A stretch of DNA of 64,000 nt. Source: Actinokineospora alba (lineage in GTDB: Bacteria > Actinomycetota > Actinomycetes > Mycobacteriales > Pseudonocardiaceae). The first letter of the stretch is position 1. The number at the start of each line of letters is the position of its first letter. The notes under the pieces are model-generated. The model saw only the letters and a program-made list of their open reading frames with translations, did not search any database and had not been told where the DNA came from. The DNA is taken from the NCBI RefSeq assembly GCF_004362515.1, contig NZ_SNXU01000001.1, positions 372,001-436,000 of the forward strand, in the 5' to 3' direction. Shown piece after piece: positions 25,658-34,486 of the stretch. The position numbers and the translations under genes were made by a program.

Positions 25658-27384
25658 GCCGGCACCTCCACCCGGCGGGCGGCCAGGCCGGACGAAAGTC
25701 GCCGCTCGATCGCCGTCAGCGCGTCGTCGAGGAACAGTTCGCGCATGCGGCGCCTGCGGACCTTGCCGCTGGTGGTGCGCTCCACCGCCCCGGCGCGCAC
25801 GAGCACCACGCTCACATCCGGCAGCCTCAGCCGGTCTCCGAGCACGGCCGCGATGGCGTCGCACACCTCGGCGGGGGTGCGCTCACCCAGCTTGCCTGGC
25901 CGCACCTCCTGAATCAGCACGACCTGCTCGGTGGGACCGTCGACCGCGAACGCCGCGCCGAACCCGAGCGCGGGGTGCACCCCGGCCGCGGCCTCCTCGA
26001 TGTCCTGCGGGTGCAGGTTGCGGCCGTTGAGGATGATCAGGTCCTTGAGCCTGCCGGTGACGTGCAGGGCGCCGTCGACGAGGAAGCCAAGGTCTCCGGT
26101 GCGCAGGAACGGTCCGACGCCGGTGTCGAGGTGGGCGTCGAAGGTCTCGGCCGTGGCCTCGGGGTCGTTCCAGTAGCCGCCCGCGACGCTCCCGCCGCGA
26201 ACCCAGATCTCGCCGACCGCGCGCTCGGGCTGTTCCGACCGCGACCGCGGGTCGACGATCCGGACCTCCAGCGACACCGGACGCCCGCAGGAGACGAGCT
26301 CGGTGGCGTCGGTGCCCGCCGCGGGCACCACCTGGTCGCGCTCCAGCGCCACCGGGTCCACCGTCAGCACGGCCGGCTCCGGGGTGGTCGGCACCCCGGT
26401 GACGAGCAGCGTCGTCTCCGCCATCCCGTAGACCGGGCGCCAGGCCGACCGGCGGAAGCCGACCGGGCCGAAGCGGTCGGCGAACTTGTCGAGGGTGGCC
26501 ACCCGGACGGGCTCGGCGCCGTTCATGGCCACCGAGAGGCTCGACAGGTCCAGCCCGGCGAGCTGCTCGTCGCGCACGTGGTCGGCGCACCACTGGTAGG
26601 CGAAGTTCGGCGCCGCCGTGTACCCGGCGCGGTGCGCGCTGATCATCTCCAGCCACAGCGCGGGCCGCTTCACGAACGCCAGCGGCGAGGTGAACACCAG
26701 GCTTCCGCCCGCGTAGAGGGGTTCGAGGAACTGACCGACCAGTCCCATGTCGTGGTAGTGCGGCAGCCAGCCCGCGCACACCCCGAACTCGGGCCCGTCG
26801 AGCATCCGGAAGATCTCGCCGGTGTTGTGCAGCAGGCTCTCGTGGGTGACGACGACACCGCGCGGCTCGCTGGTCGACCCCGAGGTGTACTGCAGGTACG
26901 CCACGTCGTCCGGTCGCAGTTCGGGCATGCGCCACCGCGCCGCGTCGGGCAGCTCCGCGGTGTCGACGGCCAGGCACCGCACACCGCCGCGCCCGCTGTC
27001 GCGCAGCCACGCCTCGAGTTCGGGCTGGTGGCGCGCGTCGGTGAGGACCAGGTCGACGCCCGCGTCCCCGATGATCCGGCCCGCCCGTTCGAGGGCCCGG
27101 TTGTCGGTGCTGGGCAGCGGCGTCGGGATGGCCACCGCCCCGGCGTAGAGGCAGCCGAGGAAGGACCAGACGAACTCCAGCCCCGCCGGGAACATCAGCA
27201 GGACCGAGCCGTCGCCGTCGCGTTCGGCGAGCGCGACGGCCAGCGCCCTGGCGCGCTCGTCGACCTCCGGGAAGGTCAGCGAGCGCTCCACGGTGTCGCG
27301 GCCCTGACGGGTGACGTAGGTGTAGGAGCAGCGGTCACCCACCTGCTCGATCTTGGCGCGCACGTGGTGCGGGAACGTGGTCAC
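25654..27384 (-). CDS. Fatty acyl-AMP ligase (FAAL)
   Basis: 576 residues of the adenylate-forming family. Core motif YLQYTSGSTSEPRGVVVTH; GWLPHYHDMGLVGQFLEPLY and APNFAYQW are hallmarks of the FAAL subgroup, which transfers acyl-AMP to a carrier protein instead of CoA. VYGMAETTLLVTG, LRTGDLGFLVDG and GRLKDLIILNGRN follow, and TTSGKVRRR contains the C-terminal lysine. It probably activates a fatty acid and loads the stand-alone carrier protein. Start GTG at 27384 has GAAAGGCAG upstream and gives the common N-terminal helix. Confidence 0.93.
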   Translation of the reverse strand: MTTFPHHVRAKIEQVGDRCSYTYVTRQGRDTVERSLTFPEVDERARALAVALAERDGDGSVLLMFPAGLEFVWSFLGCLYAGAVAIPTPLPSTDNRALERAGRIIGDAGVDLVLTDARHQPELEAWLRDSGRGGVRCLAVDTAELPDAARWRMPELRPDDVAYLQYTSGSTSEPRGVVVTHESLLHNTGEIFRMLDGPEFGVCAGWLPHYHDMGLVGQFLEPLYAGGSLVFTSPLAFVKRPALWLEMISAHRAGYTAAPNFAYQWCADHVRDEQLAGLDLSSLSVAMNGAEPVRVATLDKFADRFGPVGFRRSAWRPVYGMAETTLLVTGVPTTPEPAVLTVDPVALERDQVVPAAGTDATELVSCGRPVSLEVRIVDPRSRSEQPERAVGEIWVRGGSVAGGYWNDPEATAETFDAHLDTGVGPFLRTGDLGFLVDGALHVTGRLKDLIILNGRNLHPQDIEEAAAGVHPALGFGAAFAVDGPTEQVVLIQEVRPGKLGERTPAEVCDAIAAVLGDRLRLPDVSVVLVRAGAVERTTSGKVRRRRMRELFLDDALTAIERRLSSGLAARRVEVPA

Positions 27385-27397
27385 AGCAAGCTGCCTT

Positions 27398-28654
27398 TCA
27401 GGGGATCGCGGGGGCGGGGGTGAGCACGAGGCTCGCGTTCTGGCCGCCGAAGCCGAACGAGGTGGACACGGCGGGCCCGGGCGCGACGCGGCGGGGCGCA
27501 CCGACCACGAGGTCGATGGGCTCGGCGTCGCGACCGGAGCGGAAGTTCGCCACGGGCGGGACCACGCCGTCGGCGGCGAAGACCAGCGCCATGGCGGCCT
27601 CGAACGCGCCTGCCGCGCCCACCATGTGCCCGACGACACCCTTCGGCGCGGTGACCGGTGGGCAGCGGTCGCCGAACGCCCTGGCCAGCGCGAGTGCCTC
27701 CGCCCGGTCGCCCTGGGTGGTGCTGGTGCCGTGCGCGCTGACGTGGGTGATGTCGGCGGCGGAGAGCCCGGCGTCGTGGAGCGCGGCCTGCACGCATGCG
27801 GCGGCGATGGCGCCGTCGGGCGCTGGCGCGACGATGTCGCCGGGGTCGGTGTTGGCGTGGTAGCCGGCGACCTCGCCGAAGATGTGGGCACCACGCTCGC
27901 GGGCCCGGTCGAGGCGTTCCAGCACCAGGAACACCGCGCCCTCGGCCATGACGAACCCGTCGCGGTCGTCGTCGAACGGGCGCGACGCGAGCCGCGGCGC
28001 GTCGACCCGGGTGCTGAGCGCGCGCATGGCGGCGAACGCCGAGACCACCAGCGGCGACAGCGGCGCGTCCACTCCGCCCGCCACCGCCACATCGAGGTCG
28101 CCCGACCGGATGCGGCGCGCGGCCTCGCCGATGGCGGTGGCGCCGCTGGCGCACGCGGTGGAGATGGTGGGCGATGCCCCGCGCAGCCCCAGTTTCGCGC
28201 CGATCCGCCCGGCCGGTGAGCTGTTCATCACCCGCACCACGGTCATCGCCGGGATGCGGTTGGGCCGGTGCTGGTTGCGCAGCGCGGCGTCCTCCATGGT
28301 GCTCAGCCCGCCGATGCCGGTGCCGACGAACACGCCGCCGCGGTCGGGCTCGATCGTCCACTCAGGACCCGCGTCGCGCACGGCGTCGAGCGCGGCGCAC
28401 AGCGCGAGGCGCGACGGGCGGTCGAGCTGGCGGCGCTCCTTGGGCGTCAGGTGCTCGTGCTCGTCCAGCTCGGACACCGCGCAGCCGAAGGTGACGACGG
28501 CGTCGCCGTCCACCAGCTCCGGCAGCGTCGTCGCGGTCGACTCGGCGGCGAGCAGCGTGGCCGCCGCCTGCTTGACGGTGTTGCCCGCCGGGGTGCGCAT
28601 GCCGATCCCGGTCACCGCCACCCGGCGCGCCGCGCCCAGGTCTTTCTCGGTCAT
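27398..28654 (-). CDS. Beta-ketoacyl synthase (KAS II type)
   Basis: 418 residues with a complete Cys-His-His triad: Cys168 in TISTACASGATA, His308 in VSAHGTSTTQGD and His343 in GVVGHMVGAAGA. It is a stand-alone condensing enzyme of FabF type. It could extend the FAAL-loaded chain by two carbons, or condense it with another unit. No malonyl transferase is in this run, so extension would need the cell's own malonyl-ACP. GGGGA precedes the ATG. Confidence 0.92.
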   Translation of the reverse strand: MTEKDLGAARRVAVTGIGMRTPAGNTVKQAAATLLAAESTATTLPELVDGDAVVTFGCAVSELDEHEHLTPKERRQLDRPSRLALCAALDAVRDAGPEWTIEPDRGGVFVGTGIGGLSTMEDAALRNQHRPNRIPAMTVVRVMNSSPAGRIGAKLGLRGASPTISTACASGATAIGEAARRIRSGDLDVAVAGGVDAPLSPLVVSAFAAMRALSTRVDAPRLASRPFDDDRDGFVMAEGAVFLVLERLDRARERGAHIFGEVAGYHANTDPGDIVAPAPDGAIAAACVQAALHDAGLSAADITHVSAHGTSTTQGDRAEALALARAFGDRCPPVTAPKGVVGHMVGAAGAFEAAMALVFAADGVVPPVANFRSGRDAEPIDLVVGAPRRVAPGPAVSTSFGFGGQNASLVLTPAPAIP

Positions 28655-28686
28655 CGAAGTCCCCCTGCCATCTGGTCCCGTTCTCG

Positions 28687-29916
28687 TCAGCCGTTCCGCT
28701 CAGCCGCGGTTCGCTCGATCAGCCACGGCGCCGCCTCGTCGAGGTCCAGCCGCGCGGGCACCCCGAGGGCGCGGCGGCCCAGGTACTGCCGGACCGCGGG
28801 CCCGGTGGGCGGGTGGAAGCGGATCGCCTGGGCGTCGCGCCACAGCCGCGAGAGCGCGCCGTTCGCGCCGTACGCCATGCCGCCGCACGACTCCACCAGC
28901 GCGGCGACGGCCGCGGGCACCGCGACGGCGGCGCGCTCCTTGACCGCGAGCGCGGGCTCGATCAGCGTCGCGGGATCGGCGCCCGCGTCCATCCGCGCGG
29001 CCAGCCCGGCGCAGCCCGCCTCCAGCGCGAGCAGGTCCGCACTGGCCTGGCCCACCGCGGCCTGGTAGCTGGGCAGGTCCGCGCGGCGGGCCCCCAGGTG
29101 GCTGATCCGGCCGCGGCGCAGCAGTTCCGCCGCGGCGGTGCGCGCCGCCTGGGCGACGCCGAGGTAGGCCGCGGTCACCGTGAGCGCGAACCACACCACC
29201 CCGGCGGTCAGCACGTCGTCGTCCTCCGCGCCCGCCCTGGCCTGGTAGAACACCAGCTCGTCGGGGATGGCGCAGTCCTCCAGCAGCACGGTGTCCGACG
29301 CCGATCCACGCATGCCCAGCGCGTCCCAGGTGCGCTCGACCCGCAGCCCCGGGGCCGACATCGGCAGCAGCGCCACCAGCACCCTGGGGTCGGCTTCCTC
29401 GGTCTGCGCCTGCAGGCACACCAGGTCCGCCACCCCGGCCAGCGAGCACGGCGCCTTGCGGCCCGACACCACCCAGGACGCGCCGTCGCGGCGGGCCCGC
29501 AGCGTCGAGCGGCTCACCGAACCGCCCAGGTCGGGTTCGGCGAACGCGGAGGCCAGCAGCCTGCCCTGGGTGGCGATGGCCTCCATCAGCAGCCACGACA
29601 CGTCGGCGCGGCGCCGCCAGTGCTCGACCATCAGGCCGATGGAGAACAGGTGCATGTTCAGCGCGATCGCCAGGCCGGGGTCCGCGGCGGCCAGCTCGCG
29701 CTGCGTCGCGCAGCACAGCAGCAGACCCGCGCCCTGGCCGCCGAACTTCTCCGGCACCGCCAGACCCGGCCAGTTCGATTCGCGGAGCAGGGTCAGACCC
29801 CGCTCGCTGATCCGGCCCTCGCGGTCGGCGCGGGCGGCGTCGGCGGCGATGCCCGCCAACACCTCCGGCGCCAAGTAGGGCGTCGTGTCCGGCCAGAGGC
29901 CGTCGTAGTCGATCAT
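28687..29916 (-). CDS. Acyl-CoA dehydrogenase
   Basis: 409 residues of the standard size. AVPEKFGGQGAG, SAFAEPDLGGSVSR (variant of the FAD/substrate loop), SWVVSGRKAPCSLAG and WDALGMRGSASDTV are seen in the usual order; the C-terminal bundle includes LVESCGGMAYG. It is the third dehydrogenase-type gene in the run and the most ordinary. It is likely to oxidise the acyl chain, or an aminoacyl chain, since it is coupled by a 4-nt overlap to the aminotransferase gene just upstream. Confidence 0.9.
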   Translation of the reverse strand: MIDYDGLWPDTTPYLAPEVLAGIAADAARADREGRISERGLTLLRESNWPGLAVPEKFGGQGAGLLLCCATQRELAAADPGLAIALNMHLFSIGLMVEHWRRRADVSWLLMEAIATQGRLLASAFAEPDLGGSVSRSTLRARRDGASWVVSGRKAPCSLAGVADLVCLQAQTEEADPRVLVALLPMSAPGLRVERTWDALGMRGSASDTVLLEDCAIPDELVFYQARAGAEDDDVLTAGVVWFALTVTAAYLGVAQAARTAAAELLRRGRISHLGARRADLPSYQAAVGQASADLLALEAGCAGLAARMDAGADPATLIEPALAVKERAAVAVPAAVAALVESCGGMAYGANGALSRLWRDAQAIRFHPPTGPAVRQYLGRRALGVPARLDLDEAAPWLIERTAAERNG

Positions 29917-31175
29917 CCGGTCACCTCCGCCGGGTTCGCGCGGCAGGCGAAGTCCGCCGCGGCCAACGCTTCCTCCACTGTGGCCAGCACGTGGTCCACC
30001 TCCTGCGCCGTGGCGACCATCGGCGGCAGCAGGCGCAACGAGGTCGGCGCGCTCAGGCACGGCGAGACGATCACCTCCCGCCTGGTCAGCTCCACCAGGA
30101 CCTCACCGGCGACCGCGTCGCCGGTGAAGTCCAACGCCCACAGCAGTCCGCGGCCACGGACCTCGGCGACGACACCCGGGCGGGCCGCGGCGACGCGGCG
30201 CAGGCCGGCGCCCAGCCGCTCCCCCACCGACTCCGCGTGGTCGGCGAGCGACTCGATCGCGTCGAGGGCGGCCGGGACGGCCGCGGCGCACAGCGGCTGC
30301 CCGGAGAAGGTGGCTGTGTGCCGCGCCGGGTCCTCGATGAGCGGCCCGTACAGCTCGTCGGTGCACAGCAGCGCCGAGATCGGCATCACGCCGCCGCCCA
30401 ACGGTTTGCCGACCAGCAGCGCGTCGACGGGCAGCCCCAGATCAAGCGCGACAGACCGGGGGCCGCAGCGCCGCAGTCCACATTGGATCTCGTCGGCGAT
30501 CACCGTGACACCGGCCGCGCGCGCCTGGCCGCACCAGGCGCGCAGCGTGTCCTCCGGCAGCGCCCGCACACCGTTCTCCCCTTGGACCGGTTCGAAGATG
30601 AGCGCGGCCACGTCCCCCGCGGCGACCTCGCGGGCCACGGCGTCGGGGTCGTCGGCGGACAGGTGGGTCACGGCGGGCAGCACGGCGTCCAGGCCCGCGC
30701 GGAAGCGGGGGTGATGGGTCAGGGCCAGCGCGCCGAGGGACTTGCCGTGATAGGCCCCCTCCACCGCCAGCACCCTCGGTCGGCCCGTGACCAGCCGGGC
30801 CAGCTTCACCGCCGCCTCGACGACATCGGCGCCGTTGAGCCCGAAGTACAGCCGCGGCAGCAGGCCGTCGAAGTAGCCGACGAGCCGTTCGGCCGCCGCC
30901 GCGGTCACGGGGTTGACCAGCGACCGGCTGGAGACCGGCATCGCGTCCAGTTGCGCGCGGACCGCGGCGACGACCGCCGGGTGTCGGTGGCCGAGCAGCG
31001 TGACCGCGTAGGAGCCGAAGTCGAGCATCGTGCGCCCGTCGGAGAGGGTCACCGTGGCGCCGTCGGCGCTGTGCTCGACCGCGCCCTGGCCCGCGAGCTT
31101 GCCGCTGAAGGCGGTGGCGCGGGTGAAGTGGCGCGCGACGGTCTGGAAGACGGCGCGATCGGCGGCGGTGCTCAT
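29913..31175 (-). CDS. Class III (omega) aminotransferase
   Basis: 420 residues, fold-type I PLP enzyme of the ornithine/acetylornithine/omega-amino group. The PLP lysine is about residue 257 in LLVGKPLGGGVM; the cofactor aspartate is in VIADEIQCGL; AYHGKSLGALALT, FEPVQGENGV and FSGQPLCAAAVPAAL are family motifs. It transfers an amino group to a terminal aldehyde or a keto group. In context it may make a fatty amine from the reductase product, or use a diamine from the decarboxylase. Both are inference. The start overlaps the Nudix stop by four bases. Confidence 0.92.
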   Translation of the reverse strand: MSTAADRAVFQTVARHFTRATAFSGKLAGQGAVEHSADGATVTLSDGRTMLDFGSYAVTLLGHRHPAVVAAVRAQLDAMPVSSRSLVNPVTAAAAERLVGYFDGLLPRLYFGLNGADVVEAAVKLARLVTGRPRVLAVEGAYHGKSLGALALTHHPRFRAGLDAVLPAVTHLSADDPDAVAREVAAGDVAALIFEPVQGENGVRALPEDTLRAWCGQARAAGVTVIADEIQCGLRRCGPRSVALDLGLPVDALLVGKPLGGGVMPISALLCTDELYGPLIEDPARHTATFSGQPLCAAAVPAALDAIESLADHAESVGERLGAGLRRVAAARPGVVAEVRGRGLLWALDFTGDAVAGEVLVELTRREVIVSPCLSAPTSLRLLPPMVATAQEVDHVLATVEEALAAADFACRANPAEVTG

Positions 31176-31672
31176 CGGTCCGCCACCACGGGTTCGGGCG
31201 TCGCGGTCAGCCAGGGGCCCTCGGGGGCCAGCGCGCGCAGCACGGCGCGGATCTCCGGCGGCTCGACCCGCTCGGGGGTCGCGAGGAGATCCGTCCAGTG
31301 CCACCACCGGCGTTCCATGAGGATCTCGCTCTCCCGCGCGGAAAGCTCCGGAGCCTGGACGCGGTCGGGATCGTCCACAAAGGCCACGAAGAACAGTTCC
31401 AAGGTCTGGTACCTCTTGCCGCACCAGAGGTAGTCACGGCGCACGGGGACCGGTGTGGGCACCAGGCGCGCGCCCACGATCCCGGTCTCCTCGGCCAGTT
31501 CCCGGCTCGCGGTGGCCGCCGGGTCCTCCCCCGGCTCCACGCGGCCGCCGGGCGGCTCCCACAGCAGGGAGCCGTCCACCGGGTCGCGCCAGTGCACCAG
31601 CAGGACACGGTGATCCGGGTCCACACACAGGACCCGCGCGGCGAGTCGGTCGGTCACGACAGGGACAGCCAT
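31172..31672 (-). CDS. Nudix hydrolase
   Basis: 166 residues with a perfect Nudix box starting GGRVEPGEDP and continuing through SRELAEETGIVG (G-x5-E-x7-REL-x-EE-x-G). It hydrolyses a nucleoside diphosphate linked to something else; the substrate is unknown. In an operon that also encodes a nucleotidyltransferase, a ligase making acyl-AMP and an aaRS-like enzyme, it may remove stray nucleotide adducts or trim an intermediate. The start overlaps the upstream stop by one base. Confidence 0.9.
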   Translation of the reverse strand: MAVPVVTDRLAARVLCVDPDHRVLLVHWRDPVDGSLLWEPPGGRVEPGEDPAATASRELAEETGIVGARLVPTPVPVRRDYLWCGKRYQTLELFFVAFVDDPDRVQAPELSARESEILMERRWWHWTDLLATPERVEPPEIRAVLRALAPEGPWLTATPEPVVADR

Positions 31673-32820
31673 CACCGCTCCCCCGTGCCGGTGCGGCCCA
31701 GCTCCGCGGCGAGCGCGGCGGTGGCTTCCGGCAGCCGACCCAGGTTCTGGTGCAGCCGCAGGAACTTGGCGGTGTCCAGCAGGTGCTCGATGGTCGCGGC
31801 CCGCACGTCCGCGGCGTCGCGCGGGTACCACTGGGCCAGGAACGGGTCGAAGTCGACCGCGCGCGGCTCGATGTGCTCGCGCAGCGCCGCCTCGGCCGCG
31901 GCGCGGTCGAGCACCTCGACCCCGACCGGCTCACCCTCGGCCACGAACCGGGGGAACACCACCGCGTGCACCCGGTGGGTGGGCACCAGCTCGGCGCCGG
32001 TGGCACGGGCCAGTTCGGCGCAGCGCACCCAGAGGCTCTCCGGGATCGCCTTGCCCTCGTCGGTGGTGCCGATGACCTCGTCGAGCTGCTTGCCCGGGTA
32101 GGAGTTGGCCGGGTGCGACACGTCGTCGAGCAGCCGCGCCAGCTCGGGCCGCGTGCCGGTCAGCGCCAGCAGGGAGTCGGTGCGGACGTTGACCGTGCGC
32201 GGGTAGCCGTAGCCGACCGTGGGCCCGTCGTCCGTCGCCGCCAGCACGAGGTCGTCGTTGGAGACGAACGCCGCGCCCGCGTGCACAAGTGAGCTGAGGA
32301 TGCTGGTGGTCTTGCCCGCGCGCTTGTGCCCGAGGAACGCGATCCCGGTACCGCCCAGCGCGACCAGGCCGCCGTGCACGAACAGCTCACCGCGCGAGTA
32401 CGCCTGCCAGCGGATGAGGTTGCGCGCGCAGCGCAGCGCCTGCTGGGTGCGCCAGCCCGACCGCGGCGCCACCACCGCGACCCGGCGCCGCTCGTGGTCG
32501 ACCCACAGTTCGCGGTCGGGCTCGAAGTCGGAGGTGAACACCAGCCGGGTCCACGAGTCGCCATCGGGCAGGTTGTCGACCACCCACACCGACGGCGCGT
32601 CCCCGGTGGGTCGGGCGAGCGTTTCCTGGGTGAAGAACGGCGCGGTCAGCTCCGCCAGGTCCGCCACCGTCGCGGTGTCCGAGTGGACATCGACGATGCC
32701 TTGGCCGCTGCCGAACCTCATCGTGATCGGCCCAGTGGTGATCGGCCCAGTGGTGATCGGCCCAGTGGTGATCGGCCCAGTGGTGATCGGCCCAGTGCCG
32801 GTTTCGGTGTGCGCTGTCAT
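31672..32820 (-). CDS. HPr-kinase-like P-loop protein
   Basis: 382 residues. The centre has FLGHKRAGKTTSILSSLV, a Walker A of the HPr kinase/PEPCK type (residues 164-172), and FVSNDDLVLAATDDG downstream as the metal-binding acidic pair. Proteins of this kind in biosynthetic clusters often phosphorylate peptides or small molecules; the substrate here is unknown. The first 33 residues are a five-fold TGPIT repeat encoded by a 15-bp tandem repeat, which looks like slippage-prone, non-structural sequence; an internal ATG at codon 34 is an alternative start. It overlaps the JmjC gene by four bases. Confidence 0.75.
   Translation of the reverse strand: MTAHTETGTGPITTGPITTGPITTGPITTGPITMRFGSGQGIVDVHSDTATVADLAELTAPFFTQETLARPTGDAPSVWVVDNLPDGDSWTRLVFTSDFEPDRELWVDHERRRVAVVAPRSGWRTQQALRCARNLIRWQAYSRGELFVHGGLVALGGTGIAFLGHKRAGKTTSILSSLVHAGAAFVSNDDLVLAATDDGPTVGYGYPRTVNVRTDSLLALTGTRPELARLLDDVSHPANSYPGKQLDEVIGTTDEGKAIPESLWVRCAELARATGAELVPTHRVHAVVFPRFVAEGEPVGVEVLDRAAAEAALREHIEPRAVDFDPFLAQWYPRDAADVRAATIEHLLDTAKFLRLHQNLGRLPEATAALAAELGRTGTGER
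32726..32800 (-). repeat. 15-bp tandem repeat, five copies
   Basis: ATCGGCCCAGTGGTG repeated in perfect register four times, with a fifth copy ending in CCG in place of GTG. It lies inside the start of the HPr-kinase-like gene and encodes the TGPIT repeat. The unit is a multiple of three, so copy-number change keeps the frame. Confidence 0.97.
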
Positions 32821-33734
32821 GCCGTGTGCTCCCCATACGCGGCGGCGATCAGCCGCTCGGCCAGTTCCTCGTCGCCGGTGCTGTCGAGCCGGGCGCGCAG
32901 CCCGCCCAGCAGGGTGGCGAACGCCTTCACCGCGCGGGCGCGTCCCGCGCCGTCCGCGGCGATCCCGTGCGCGATGTCACGCCACTCGTCGGTGGTGACC
33001 AGGGCCTCCGACAGCCCCTTGGTCAGCACGGTCAGCCACATCGGGCCCTTGACGACCACGTTGAGCTGCAGGCATTCGCCGAGCGCGTGGGTCTCGTGCC
33101 ACCAGTCCCGCGGCAGGAACACCAGCCCGCCGCGCTCCGCGGTGAACTCGATCGCGTCGTCGGGCATCCGCTCGGGCAGCGGCAGCGACGTGACGAAGCG
33201 GAGCTGGCCGGGATCGCGTTGCGGGCGACCGCCCCCGAACACGGTGGTGGTGATGTTGTGGGCGTGGTCGTTGGGCGCCAGCCGCCAGCGCTTCGTGCCG
33301 TGCAGCTGCATGGCGAAGTTGAGGTCGTAGTCGCTGTGCATGGCGACGCCGCTCTCGCCCCGCGAGCAGAAGACCTCGCAGATCAGGTGTTCGCGCGGCA
33401 GGGCCAGGTCGCGCGCGACGGTGTCGAGCAGGTCCGAGAGCGCGGGGAGGTGGTCCTCCAGGTTGCGCAGGTAGCAGGTGAAGCCCTGGCGCAGGAACGG
33501 AAGCGCCGCGGGTCCGTTCGGCACGGACGCGTAGAACCCGTCGCGGCCCATCAGTCCGACCTTCGCCGGATACGTGGAGAGCAGTCGTTCCGCCGAGTCG
33601 AGTTCGGGCACCGCGGCCGAGAACGCCGTGGCGCGATCGGGGTTGGTGTCCACCAGGCATGGTCGCGTGGGCCAGTACTCGCCGAGGAAGTCCTCGGGCG
33701 AATGCGGGGCGACCAGTGTCGCGAAGTCCAGCAC
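32817..33734 (-). CDS. JmjC/cupin 2-oxoglutarate-dependent hydroxylase
   Basis: 305 residues of the JmjC-type cupin family. The iron-binding H-x-D is His133/Asp135 in VAMHSDYDLNFAMQ; MQLHGTKRWRLAP follows as in the ribosomal-oxygenase and asparaginyl-hydroxylase groups. The distal histidine is in FLPRDWWHETHALGE. It probably hydroxylates an amino acid side chain or peptide using O2 and 2-oxoglutarate. GTG at 33734 is chosen because AGGAGGA precedes it. It lies between the HPr-kinase-like and Mrp-like genes, which suggests the three act together; this is inference. Confidence 0.87.
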   Translation of the reverse strand: MLDFATLVAPHSPEDFLGEYWPTRPCLVDTNPDRATAFSAAVPELDSAERLLSTYPAKVGLMGRDGFYASVPNGPAALPFLRQGFTCYLRNLEDHLPALSDLLDTVARDLALPREHLICEVFCSRGESGVAMHSDYDLNFAMQLHGTKRWRLAPNDHAHNITTTVFGGGRPQRDPGQLRFVTSLPLPERMPDDAIEFTAERGGLVFLPRDWWHETHALGECLQLNVVVKGPMWLTVLTKGLSEALVTTDEWRDIAHGIAADGAGRARAVKAFATLLGGLRARLDSTGDEELAERLIAAAYGEHTA

Positions 33735-33742
33735 TGATCCTC

Positions 33743-34486
33743 CTAGGACGCTGCTTGTGATCGGGATACGGACGTCGTCGGGCGGGCGACGTGGCGGGCG
33801 AGGTCGGCCAGCCGGGCCGCGGCGAGCGGGCTCGTCCACGGCTGCTGCCCGCCCACGACGGCGGGCACGCCGAACCGGGGGACGCCGGGGGCCAGGTCGG
33901 CCAGGGCGGTCTCGTCGACCGCGTCCGCCGCGCCGCACGACCCGCACACCGCGCCCGCCCGGTTGTGCACGACCGCCACGACCGGCAGCAGGTCGCGGAA
34001 CCACCGCAGGCTGCGGCGGGTGTCGGCGACGGCCAGCGGGTCGGCGGTGGTGACCGCGACGGCCGCCCGCGGCTCGAACGCCGCCAGGACCGCCGCGTGC
34101 AGTTCCCCGCTGCCCGGCGGGGTGTCGAGGACCAGGTAGTCCAGCGACTCCCAGAGCACGTCGCGGGCGAACTGCCGGAGCACGCCCCGCAGCACCGGGC
34201 CATGCCAGCCGAACGTGGTCTCGGCGTCGCCGAAGAGCCCCGTGGACATGACGGCCACCCGCCGGTCGTCCACTTCGGCCACCGGCGGCACCATCCGCCC
34301 GTCGCGCACCTCGGGCGGACCCTGCACCCCGAGCAGGGTGGGCACGCTCGGACCGGACAGGTCGCAGTCGAGCAGCCCCACCCGGAAGCGCTCGCTCAGC
34401 GCCAGCGCCAAACCGGCGGCCACGGTCGTCTTCCCGACACCACCCTTGCCGCCGATCACCGCGATCACCTTGGTCTCATCCGGCAT
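33743..34486 (-). CDS. Mrp/NBP35-type P-loop ATPase
   Basis: 247 residues with the deviant Walker A GGKGGVGKTTVAAG at the N-terminus, LLDCDLSGPSVPTLLG as switch region and DYLVLDTPPGSGE as Walker B, all standard for Mrp/NBP35 iron-sulfur cluster carriers. A CxxC pair (AVCGSCGAAD) lies in the second half, where Mrp proteins hold the shared cluster. It is shorter than most Mrp proteins because the N-terminal domain is missing. It may deliver an iron-sulfur cluster or act as a partner ATPase. It overlaps the APH gene by 11 bases. Confidence 0.85.
   Translation of the reverse strand: MPDETKVIAVIGGKGGVGKTTVAAGLALALSERFRVGLLDCDLSGPSVPTLLGVQGPPEVRDGRMVPPVAEVDDRRVAVMSTGLFGDAETTFGWHGPVLRGVLRQFARDVLWESLDYLVLDTPPGSGELHAAVLAAFEPRAAVAVTTADPLAVADTRRSLRWFRDLLPVVAVVHNRAGAVCGSCGAADAVDETALADLAPGVPRFGVPAVVGGQQPWTSPLAAARLADLARHVARPTTSVSRSQAAS

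Noticed and set aside
31672..33734. Lasso-peptide or other RiPP cluster based on the HPr-kinase-like gene
   Set aside because: No precursor peptide, no asparagine-synthetase-like cyclase, no leader peptidase and no RRE-type protein were found around it.
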